Of a stretch of DNA of 64,000 bases, positions 27,098 to 38,231 are shown one piece after another; position 1 is the stretch's first letter, and each line of letters opens with the position of its first letter. A program made the translations under genes and the position numbers. The notes beneath the pieces were generated by a model. It worked only from the letters and a program-made list of their open reading frames with translations, did not search any database and had not been told where the DNA came from. Source of the DNA: Baylisascaris procyonis (lineage: Eukaryota > Nematoda > Chromadorea > Rhabditida > Ascarididae); assembly GCA_037389465.1 (NCBI GenBank), contig JAZARR010000074.1, positions 930,001 to 994,000 of the forward strand, given 5' to 3'.

Positions 27098-30000
27098 TTC
27101 TCAATTCGTCGAGACACTCGCCTATCCATTGCAATGATTTCAACTAATTTAAAAAGCACGATCACGAATTGTACTTTATTAACGCCATCAGTACGTCAGC
27201 TTCTGGAAAGTGCGCACATATGAACATTCCCTGTAGATTCGAAAGTAAATATGAAAATAAATTGTTGCCTGTGTTGCCGTCGTGTGAATCTCCTACTGAC
27301 ATGCTTGCAATTATAATTATAGTAGGCTTGCGTCATGAGCAGTTGCTCGACACCATTAATTTCTCTTTCATTAAAAAAAGAACACCCGATCTAGATGCGA
27401 TTGAAGTCATTCTGGTGCAAAAGACTGGAGGATTCAATGATCACGATTTGAACGTCAGCGCGAAAATTATGTGTCCAGGGGCAGGATTTTCATCCCTGCT
27501 TTTGACCACTATCACTGAGGATTTTCTTTACTGCTCGCACTCATGACAGCAAGGGATGTGCGTTATTGAAGCATTGTCACGCCGAAAAGTAATCACTTAG
27601 TTACCTCATGCATAAAATAAAGCTCTTCAGGCAAACAAAATTTGGAATTTCTAGGGTATATATCGCCAATTTTCTGATAATTAGAGGATTAGAGTGTTCA
27701 TATATGACTATTCTATAACGATAAATGCGATCATGACCGTTGAAAAGCAGGTGAATTTTTTAAAATGCATCTCAGCAAGTAATTCTCGGAATTAGCTTAG
27801 TCTCAGCAAGGAGCATATCTAAAAGCAATTCTACCTGGTGCGGTAACGAGTCAAAACAAAATCTTGCGCGTAAATCAAAGCAATTAGGGCCTTTGCCCTT
27901 GACGCTTGTATTTATATCTACAAGTTTGCCTTCTTATTGGCAACTCTTTATTCATGGGCATTATCCTCATGTTTAAGCTTATTTGATTGTTTTTAATCAG
28001 TAGCTTTAGCTCATCAGCAATTCGTTCTGCTACTCGAAAATATTTTTTCATCTTTTGTCTTGTTCGAGGTTGATTACAATTGATCTGCGAAGGTTTTGAG
28101 CCAGTGAAATTTTTAGCCGTTAATTGTCACAGACATCTGATATTTATAAGATATGAAAGTTGTTGCATTCCAATTTTCATCATTTGTACATAACACAAGG
28201 TAAACGTTAGTTTATGAAAATGTTGTCAAGTCAATACTGTATGCCGAGATAAATAATAATCATTTATTGCTTAGTTTAGACGCAAATACCCTATAGGATA
28301 GTTAGAAAGTGCTCATCAAATCGCTTAATGAGTGCGTTAATTTCTTAGTTCTTCGTCTTTTTTGTCAGAACGTTCTATTCACATTGTGATCATACAATTT
28401 CTCTCGTAAATTGTATGTTTCTTAGCAGAAGCAGAGGTAATTGTAGTTGGAAATTACAAAACATTTTAAGTGCTCATTTCCTGTGCTTATATCCCGAATA
28501 GTACGCACTCCAACATTATCATCATCCGGCAATATTTTCATAATCTTAGAAGCTTTTCGTTGATAGAAAAGTTTTATTTAAGTGGAGTGTCGCTGAGCTC
28601 ACAAAAACATTTTCCTTAAGAAATCCCAACGAAATTTTTAATTGCAAGTGATTAGAAGTATGGATGCGCAAGTGATATTTGAAAATGCCCTAACCGATTA
28701 CAACAAAAACGAAGTTTATTAGATGACTGCTAATGAAATCATTAATATTAGGCGCGCAATTTGTTCTCTGTTTTGAGGCGTCAAATTGGATCGTTTCACT
28801 TTGCGTTCATAATTATATCCTTCATAGAGTCGCACATCGCAGAATTAAACATGAGGAAATCTAGGATCATTTTTAAGGTGCAGTTGCTATCAACCAAACC
28901 CAATAAAGCATTCAATGTTTCTAGTCAAATGCACAGGAAATGAGACCATTTATTACTACGAAGTATTTAACAATGAAACGAATTCAGACAGAATTCACAA
29001 GCAAGTTTTGCACTTTGAGTTCATATAACACATTTTTGTTACCTAATTTAATAGGTTCCCACGTTCTTATTGTTCCCACTCAACGTTCTCGCCTGCACAG
29101 CGTAACGTTTTTGCTTGAATGTGAATGCTTTAATGAAATTAGTTACAGTATTCTTTCCTTTTTCATGTGTTAGTTAATTCCCCTATCAACATGGCAATGG
29201 TTTAATTTTTTGTTGATGAAAAAAGAAATTCATCCATGACAACCAATTCTGTAAAATCGTATTTGTATTTTTAAGTTTCTGATCATCGGTATAGAAGTGC
29301 GTCTCATGCATTTTTTTCTCGCATTTGTTTGGTTGATAAGTGGCAATCTTGTGAATGAAATGAGCTCGGATTATACAGCTCGAACAGTGTCTCTGTATTG
29401 GCGCTCCTTCCGCTGCAAATTTATTAGAAGATTTAATTGAGCTTTTTCATATTTTCTTCGACAGTAAAATTGAAAAAAGGTACATTTAGATGCTGCATCT
29501 TCGCAACTTTTGAGGCGCTCATGCATATAAAAAGAATCTTGCGATTATAATAAAAACAAATTTATGCGATTTTGTCAATCTTACCCAAATGTCATCTTGC
29601 ATGAATGGTAGTGCATATGCATTTACCTATCCATCCACCGAATCATTTCAACTCAAGAGTCACTAAAACTATAAAAATAAAATTGGGTCATTGGAGTCCT
29701 TTCCATGGCATCATTTCTTATCCATCGTTTCACTACCACCCGTTATATTTTGTGCTAGCGTTTGGCAAATCTCAAAAAAAACTATACTTCATAAATCTAA
29801 GGAGGTAACGATATGGAAGAATATTCGCAATAGACGTCAATGCTTATGCGATTGCAATCGATGGATTTGATCCGATAGGCCGATAAAGATTTTGCTTGTT
29901 AATTGCTGAAACGCTCATTACAAATGTTAGTCATACTCCTCAGGTACACCATTTCCGCCGGACTCTGCAATAACCTGATTTTTTCATGTGTTTGTTCATT

Positions 30001-30689
30001 ATTGAATCGACTTGTTCATCACCACATCGAATTTTCTTTGCTTGAATGTTTACTGATATATGGAGACGTAGTCCATGTTTCCAAGTTTGAGTGATGTTGT
30101 TTATGATTTTCTGGAGTATAACAATTGTCTTTTTCATAAATCGTTATTTTTATTAGTGGGAGCAGTGTTATTTGAGGCACAATAAGGTTGTTTATGAGCA
30201 ATGTTGCCTTTTTTCAGATCTGTCCTGTGATTTCAGCTGTAGAACTGCTGAAGCAAGGATGGATTTGTACGCATCTTTTTAATGACGATGACGAATTTAT
30301 CCGTACATATATGAAACTGCATATGCTGTACATGGCACATGATACAAAGGCGAACATATTAGCCAACGAGTGAAACGATGGGAAAGAATAACAGAAAGGA
30401 AAAGCATATCTATAAACGAAAGCAGACTGAACAATATGCTATAACTAGGAATTAACCCTTTTACGAGGCAGTGCCTGCTCACAAAAAAAGGAAGGTATGT
30501 GAAGACCTACAAAAATAAAAATAAGGGTGAAGGGAATGAGGATTGATGCTTATCCTCTCATTCGAGATGCGAAACCGAATAATTCTTCTGTTAGGGAATT
30601 TGATTTTCTTTTTTAAAATCCTTTGTGATTTCGCTTTCGCATTTTTTTCCGTATAAAATCTCAGTCACTTATAATCCTGAGGGAGTGTT

Positions 30690-31600
30690 CGAATGTGTTC
30701 AATTTGCACATATTAAAAGTTAGCTTGGAAGAGCTTGCCGAACGAATGCAGTCCCTCGTGAAGAATAATTCAAAGAATTTGTCGAAGGGAATATCCTATC
30801 TTCACGAATAATATTGTACGCAATACTAGATCACATTAGAAACGACGCAGCTCAAGCGCCTGCAAACCTAACGCCAATTGTTTGTAATGTTGCTAGTAGT
30901 CATAAATGATCAATCGTACTATCTTCTGAACAAGCGAACGGTGAAGCGTTTTTGAAAGATTTCGATCACATTCAGGTGATGAGTACCGCTGCAAACATTC
31001 GATAAAGACTAGATATTGCAGGTATAGTCGAGGGTGATACGAACGTAGGTTTTAAATAATTTAGTAAGCATGGATATATCTGCGGAAGAGAATAAGCACA
31101 GAATAAGAGAAACGTTTGTATTTTCTTTTCACAGTGTGTGAAATACGTCATGGAATATGAGCTTGTTGTTGGTTGTAACGCCCAGATCTTTAACTGCTTT
31201 AGAAGCTATAAGATCAACACCATTAAGTAGGAAGAGGATTTTTAGGGATATTTGCCCAAAACAGGTGAGTTTGTTTTTCTGAGGTCAAAGGAAGAAGCCA
31301 TTTGTGTGACCAGTGGTCAGTATACTTGAGGATGATTTAAAGTCTCCTAATGATGGTGAAGACTTTGATATCGTCAGCCAACAGAAATCACTTGGGATCA
31401 TGTGAGAGGGAACTGGATAAGTCATTAATGAAGATAAGAAAGGCGAGGGGCTTACGATTTGGGGAAGTTCACTGCTAACCTGCTCAAGAACTCATACAGT
31501 CTTCAATAGGTATTGAATGGAAATGACCGGAAAGGAAATCGCGAACCAATGCAACGAGGGGTCTTTGATAGGATAAAATTTTAATGAAAATCCACACCGA
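30690..31600 (-). pseudogene. Decayed CR1/L2-like LINE, reverse transcriptase to C-terminal end
   Basis: Read on the minus strand this is the 3' part of a non-LTR retrotransposon ORF2, broken by stops and frameshifts. In order: LVALVRDFLSG (about 31562-31525), the thumb-side FINDLSSSL (about 31433-31407), the catalytic box LADDIKVF (31381-31358), WLLPL (about 31300), VKDLGVTTNNKL (about 31195-31160), KLFKTYVRITLDYT (about 31064-31023), IEIFQKRFTVR (about 30968-30936), and the ALELRR block (about 30858-30841). This order is that of CR1, L2 and related elements. Several motifs sit in different frames and the IVSPSPF segment replaces a normal PQGSVLSPLLF. It cannot encode an active enzyme. No 5' end, poly-A tail or target duplication was identified. 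Confidence 0.82.
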
Positions 31601-34600
31601 AATGAAGTTAGGAAACTAAAAGCTTCTGTGAAATTTGAAATTTGTTTATAAATGTGATGTTGGCTCAACATTTGCGCATATACCCACTCTAAACTTTTTT
31701 CTTTCCGGTTTATTTTAATAAACATCTTTCAGACGCATTGTCAAGATTTTTTTCTGCTATTATTCCATTTTTATTTCAGAAGAGATGTGCAAATTGCAAA
31801 TGAAGCGAATCCATCCAACGAATCAAAAACCAAGAAATCATTCATTCGTTAATGCACAAGTGGGCGTGAATTCTGTAACTAAGAGAACGTCCTACAATCG
31901 TCATACTTTTGATGTTCATTATATTTGATATTTAGTGATGATTAAGCCCACATTCGTCAACAGTTGCTTGTTATCCACTTGCAATAGAAACCTCCTATTT
32001 CCGAGCACTAAATCAGGTTATTAACAAAATGGGTTATTAAATGTTAATGTTTTCTTACTTATGATTTCATGGAGTGAGCCTTTGCAAACTTCATTGACAC
32101 CAATTTTTGAAACCACTTAAAGACAAGTATTACGTCATAACTTCAAGCATCCCGTTCGTTGACATTTTACGATTATTCTCGAACCTTCTGTCCCCGTTTT
32201 TTCTTTTCCTTCTATTGTTCTTATTCTCTGATCCTTTCGTGATTGCTCGCGATTCGCCTTTATAGCTAATATCCCAATTTATGGTATTCAATGCAAGCGG
32301 TCCTTCACGATGGTCATATTCTTGGGGCCAGTGTTTCCCAAATACCTTCTCAGGCTTGCTATTTTCCAATGTTCCATCAAAATGCTCGCCGTTCTACACT
32401 ATGTAACATTTTCTGCAAATGTCCATTGTACTGTATGTCGCAGCCAGTCTCTTCGAAATGACGTGACTGTTGTACTACATAGTAAAATTCATCGTTTCGA
32501 ACATAAGAAGTTGCTGCTCATAGCGATCTCATTGCTTAGCAACCAACGCAATGAGGAGGAGTAAGCGACCGAAAGGTCAACGATCAGGAGAAGATTTAAA
32601 CATCCATTGCGAAAGGAAATGAGAAGAAGGACGCAGCTATCGTAAATGACCGCAAACAAATTAAAACAAGGCTGCATCAATTTCTTAATCGAGTTAAGCA
32701 ATCACTGACTGTTTGCTCGCAGTATCCTTCCAGAAGATTGGCAGTCCGTTGCATGCGCCTCTTTGACGCTTCGAATTTTTAACAGTCTATTCCTTTCCGC
32801 ATTCCCTCCTCAACAGGTCTCTGAAATAATTTTTAGCAGATGCTGATAATCGTATGCTGTTAAGAATGGCGAGCCTCAAAATAATCCCCCGCTCTAACTC
32901 ACTCCCCTCCCACCCTGAAATACGTTGTCTTGAATTTCCTCAGTGCATATGTGCCCTCGACCAGCTAAAATGTGTGGAATTCCACACACAGGTGTAGGAG
33001 TGTAGGATGCCGTTGCAAGTATCTTGTTGCACGTGTAGGATGCTGGATGAGCGCTTGCTTTGGTCAATGAACACAGCGGTGCATAGTCAACCAGCCTTAT
33101 AATTTTCTCAGTGTGATTAGAATTCGGCAGTGGCGTAAATTCAGCACAGTAAGGCAAATTGTTTGAGGATGCTAAGAAGAATTTTGTGAAATTACTTCAG
33201 AAGATTCTGTGCCACTTTTGGTGCAAATAAGAAAAATTGAAATCACTTACAAAGTTATGAGAATGAAAATCTCTCCTGAGGTGACTGATGATAACAATTC
33301 GAAGATTGTAAGTCATAGATACTGAAATTAATGCTGAAGTGCTGCTTGAGCCTTTGATGGGGGAAATATAATTGATATACCATGAACAAAGAATAGCACT
33401 CGATGCATAATAGTTTGAACATTCCTATTATGAAGTTGTGGTCGAAGATCTAACTACTTTTGTGCGTTTTATGTTATACTTAAGCACAGCATTTGATTAT
33501 TTTCTATGAAATTCCAAAGAACGATTTGCAAGTCACGCAAGGTTCAAATGTAAATGTTTCTTTGAAACAAGACACGCATCTTCAATCAATAGCAAGATTC
33601 ATGAGAGAATAAAGGGAAGGAACGTGCGAGGCAACTTGTGAAACACTTTTGCTGATGTATTAAAAGCGTTAACCAGAGCAATTAAGACAACTCTAGAAAT
33701 TATCCGTTATTTACTGTCCTTCCCTTACCGCATAATGAATACCGATCTCTCAAACTGGGGCAGAAAAAAAATCCAATCTGAAAAATCGAATTTTATGGTT
33801 TGTATAAGCAATGCTCCCCATACACAACAATGAATTTTTGGGAATTTTGAATTTCGAACGCAAGGAATCTGGGAGGTGTTGAGCAAGTTTCCTTTAAAGA
33901 CGCTAACAACATGAGCAACATGCTTCATGAACGGCAATGAATATATGCGATAATGCTACTCAAGATTGGAGACTCAAGAACATGAGCTTTCACAGGCATA
34001 CAGTCGCAATTCGCAATCAGCTTCTGCCACATAATGCCTGAGGGTACGAGGAGGAGAAGAAGCGAAGGATTACTCAGCTACGATTAGCCATCACTGACAG
34101 GCTAGTCTTCTAATTGGTAGGGGCTTCATTAACGATCCAACGATGCAAGTGTAGCCAATGCCGGCAAGGCCAGTTCCAAGTAACGTATTATTCGATCAGT
34201 ACAAAAATGTTTATTTCAGTTTCAACAGTAGGAATGACAGTTCTCCTTTATGAACAAAATGCTTTTGATAATTTGATTAAAGAGATTCTTTCACGCAACT
34301 GTTGAAATTCGCTGCAGAAGCGAGAAGCATAACGCAATATTTTTGCATCGCCAAAACTCGCAAATCTTTTATTTTGCACGTCAATAAGCAAATCTTTCAA
34401 TAAGCGAAGTTCCTGCCGGTTGAAACGTGTCTCAAGCTAAAGACGACTTCCCCTTCATGCGGAAAAATTTTCGATGCGTTCAAATTACAATGTATTATTC
34501 TTCATTCGCTCCTGTAAATTTGCATTTGTGTATGTGTATATGTGTTGCCCCTGGTTTAAGTAATGAAGTTAGAGCAGCGAAATTTAGTGGTGACTATAGA

Positions 34601-35145
34601 CGATCTCCGATACCAGCATTCACGTTGATTTATCAATCTCAGAAGCAGTTGTAGTCGCTTTCGATTTTTCACTTTTGAACAGTTTGATTGAAAAGTTGTT
34701 TGGATAGATAAATCAAGGGCGAATGTATTATTGATTGTATTTAAAAGACTCAGATGCATTTTGCAATCGGATTTATTATTCCTCGGGCATTCACCAAGTT
34801 GTTTTAGCAGGTAACCGAAAACGCACAAACAAACGAATGATGTGCTCAAATGACGTACTGTGCGAGCTCAAATGATGTGCTCCTATATGTTTCATCGGGT
34901 GACTTATTTGCGTCGCAAGTGACGTTAAAGTGTTGCTGAAGTGATAGTGTAAAAAGCTTCAAATGACACATATATAGGTGTTTGCGTTAATACCATATAA
35001 TCCCGAAATCCAGAAACAATGACACGCAATTTCATCACTCCTTCTAATAAAAGGATTAACGTGCGATGCGTATCCAAGAACCTAGAATAGTGGTTTTTTG
35101 CACAGCAAATTCAGCTCAACCATAGGCAAATGTAAACTACATAAA
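31601..35145. other. Intergenic, no confident gene
   Basis: AT-rich sequence without a convincing exon chain. The only coding-like stretch is the minus-strand frame at 32894-33157. Confidence 0.5.
32894..33157 (-). CDS. Unassigned open frame, 87 codons, possible exon
   Basis: Minus-strand frame starting MPYCAEFTPLPNSN, with four further cysteines and a Pro/Thr-rich middle (ATASYTPTPVCGIPH). Composition is less AT-biased than the flanks and both ends could be extended by splicing. No signal peptide and no family recognised. Confidence 0.25.
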   Translation of the reverse strand: MPYCAEFTPLPNSNHTEKIIRLVDYAPLCSLTKASAHPASYTCNKILATASYTPTPVCGIPHILAGRGHICTEEIQDNVFQGGRGVS

Positions 35146-35588
35146 TCAGCCTATGAAAGGGAAAGGTGCTGCGTATCTGTGATTTCTTGATGCCGACGGT
35201 GCAGTGGCGAGCATTTCGCTCGCTTTGGATCCACTTTCCAGCCCTTCGTAAACGTCTACTTCCGCACTTATGGCATGATGGCGTGGAAGCACTAAAACAA
35301 GAGACCTAATAGTTCTAACCTCGGCATCGTTTCCATCCCTCTCCCCTCGCTGATAACTGCGAGTGAACAAAAAGTAACTTGCCGTAGCCATAACTCCAGC
35401 TGCATATTGACCGTATACTTGAGCGGTAAAATGAACGAACCGCGAACGGAAGACGTTTACCAGTGACATCCCTGTTCTTTGCAATCATGCCTCCCGATCC
35501 GTGTGAAGAGTTGTCGTACCGACCAGGCTAGAGCATTCAACTTATCTAGGAGCTGGGCATCATCGAAATATTTTGTTGTGGATGCCAT
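35146..35588 (-). CDS. Unassigned GC-rich coding-like locus, two overlapping frames
   Basis: A 43-codon ATG frame (35588-35457, beginning MASTTKYFDDAQLLDKLNA) ends at a GTAAAC that could be a donor (exon end 35461, phase 2). A second frame in another phase (35484-35146) runs to a stop after APFPFIG. Joining them through an acceptor CTCGCAG near 35359 keeps the phase and gives a hydrophilic protein of about 110 residues. The skipped 100 bases also read as an open frame (FTAQVYGQYAAGVMATAS), so the intron is uncertain. Base composition is clearly less AT-rich than the surroundings. No family recognised. A foreign or transposon-derived fragment is possible. Confidence 0.35.
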
Positions 35589-38221
35589 TGTGTATTGCAG
35601 CTTCATACCCTACTTCTTTCTAGCATAAATAGTTGAGTTTCAAACGATGACTCATATAAATTCCGTGTTCTTTTAGTAAATAGTAATAGTGTGTTTCCCT
35701 TATGAATATACTCTTGCAGAGATGCAAAGAAGCAACATGAATAAAAAAACAGAAGACGTCAAAAATTTAGTGCAGGGGAAACCGTGATCCGGGAACTTCA
35801 GAAAATTCTGTGAATAATTCATTCCAGAATTCAGTGAAGTACTCACATATTTTGTTTGCGCTTGAAAGGTCCTTTGTTTCATTCAATTCTTAAGAGAGTC
35901 CGCTTGGAAGTGCAAAAAAATAGTGCATTTGAACTACTCGTTTTTCTGAAATTCAGCCACAACTGGATTCAAGGACCACCCTTAAGAGTCGGGGTGAAGC
36001 ATGACCACTGCTAACTACATTTCATGCTTTTCGAAGTGCTATTAGAAATTTCTGCTAACTTTTCAGAAAGCTGTCTTTTCCACATAACTTATCGATGATG
36101 CTTTTATTTCTGAGGGAAGTTACAAGCTCACATGGTGAAATAAGTTCTACAAAACATGCGATCGTGAGTGAATACAACTCTAAATTGAGTGCATCACAAC
36201 GAATTGTTCAAACTCAAACTTCCGCGTAAACCCATCGAGTCGACTGTTTTCCTTTCATCCATTGTTCTGAGCATAATTACGGCACTTCATCAATATCCGC
36301 TAAGCAAACAATTCACTTACCTCACAATAATCAATGGAATAATAAAAGGCGACATTAAGAGCAATAATCGCGTTTCGGATTAGTGAAAATGATAAAGAAT
36401 TAGTATTAATGTGACCACTGGTGCGGGTGAATGAAATAATCTTTCCTTCTCAATGCTACTGTACTTGTTACACCGAACAGTTTGATCCTCCTTCTGCCTC
36501 ATTCACTTTTTTTTTCTAAGTGGCTTTCAAATAGAAATCATTTATTGAAGAATATATTACATATTATAATATTTGTAGCAATTTGAAGAACTCATCTCAG
36601 TCAGAACATCATAGTAAGATGTAGTGGAGAATAGTTATTGTTGGGATGCATGGACTGTGGACAGTGTATTTGCAAATTAGCCAGCTTTAATTGCTGCATT
36701 TCCTACAAAAGTGTTTCTTCGCATGCAGAAACTCGTGAGATGTCGAGAGAGTTGCCACTCGTGAGATCGCTGTTGTTAGGATGCCTCCTTTCTTCAATGA
36801 GCGGCGCCTCACCGTTCATGAACATACTGTTCACATTTCATCAACAGTTTACTGAGCACGACAATTAGGTTTTTTCTCCTTGGGAGCTTGGTGGGCTGTT
36901 TTGATGTGAGCTCAAGTATCCGACACAAGAAAGATGGGATTTAAGCGTTGTTTGGGACATGAAAGTTGCACTTTGTCGAAAGCCGACACCGATAAGTAGT
37001 GAAAGCACCTTTCTTGTAAGATTCGACCTGAAAAGCTTATTTAGGGAACGACGTTTGCAGTAGTGCATTTTTTCTGCTTCTCTCAAAGAAATACAAAGTG
37101 AAAAAATACGAGAAAAATTGCAGCCTTGTGGGAGATAGTTGATGTGGCTCATGGACAAGTTATAATTGCAATCCTTAACACGTCGGTGTCACCTACGATT
37201 TCCGGCGAACCTTCCAGCAAATCTGTGTTTGCAGTTGTATATCACGGTGAGGTCGTGTCTTCGTTTATTGTTCGGTTGTTCCACAGTTTAATCGAAAAAA
37301 TAAATAAAGATAGTCCTACTAAGACTTGCTGCTCACAATGAACACAATAGGCCTACAGCACCTTTGAAAAGGGTTATGATTTGTGAAGTGTACTGAAAAC
37401 TGTCTGTTTTTTGCGATCGGGTACATTTTCATTCTAAGTGATCACATTCATAATAAAGACACCCTCTGCAAAAGATTAACAAGAGCAGTTCGATCATTTG
37501 AATACGAAAAAGGTACTGCACACATTTTATTATTTGCTGGTTAATTAGGTCCATTAAGCAGAATGCAAAAATGTATGCAGTCTTTGAGCCTCCAGCATAC
37601 TTTACCTCGTGCTAGCATAATTCTCTTGTTTGTATATCTCTTTCTGTTTACGCTTTCACGCTTACACTTTACAACGACAAGAGACAAAGAAATGAAATTT
37701 TCTTAATTTTAATCATCGAGAATTACTTCACTAATTTTTACAATCCCAAAATCATTTAGGGATATCAGAAAACTTCATTAATAGAACGTAGCAAAACCGA
37801 AAATGCAAATTTATGCCCAAATAGTGGTTAGCTTAAATTCGCAAAGAAAAACTTTTGTATACTGTATCATGCTCCTTGGTTGAATTTCGATCAAACATCT
37901 AGCTATATACTACGTATTTAGATTTGTGCGTATTACATGCCAACAGCTCATTTCACATTATTTTTGGTTGAAGAATTTACTGGCAATAATCAATTCATCG
38001 GGCATCAAATGCATATGTAAACAACGCTATGAAGTTTGAATGACGTGAATTGCTGTTTCTACTCAATATTCCTTCCTATACAGTAAACCACATAGGTGAC
38101 TTCGTTTATTGGGTCCTTAAAGACATTCTGTTCTTTGGTGATTTAAGCGTACGTGTTATACTTAGTAGTTACAAGTGTTGATAGATCACGTCGCCATGTA
38201 GACCGTATGATGAAATCTTTC
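35589..38221. other. Intergenic, one possible exon
   Basis: AT-rich DNA upstream of the srt-like receptor. Apart from the 37.1-kb candidate exon I see only isolated open frames, on both strands, with no motif. Confidence 0.5.
37124..37246 (+). CDS. Candidate internal exon, 41 codons, product unknown
   Basis: Flanked by a strong acceptor (AAATTGCAG) and a good donor (CACG then GTGAGG). The frame between them reads LWEIVDVAHGQVIIAILNT and continues SVSPTISGEPSSK, a plausible folded-protein sequence. Entry phase is 1 and exit phase 1. I could not find phase-compatible neighbouring exons, so the gene is unassigned. Confidence 0.3.
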
Positions 38222-38223
38222 AG
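38214..38223 (+). promoter_or_regulatory. Probable trans-splice acceptor of the srt-like receptor
   Basis: AATCTTTCAG ends at 38223, eight bases before the ATG at 38232. It fixes the start of the gene. Confidence 0.5.
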
Positions 38224-38231
38224 GATCGGAA

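Larger units (their letters stand above)
24516..30689. other. Intergenic, no confident gene
   Basis: About 6 kb of AT-rich sequence. It contains a 12-C homopolymer (27086-27097), a short tandem TAGAATTAAA repeat (about 26453-26480), and isolated open frames, the longest 125 codons at 27169-27546 on the plus strand. That frame has no recognisable domain and no supporting splice structure. I see no RNA genes. Confidence 0.55.

Noticed and set aside
27169..27546. 125-codon plus-strand ORF
   Set aside because: No ATG-proximal context, splice signals, domain or composition change. Kept only as a note in the intergenic entry.
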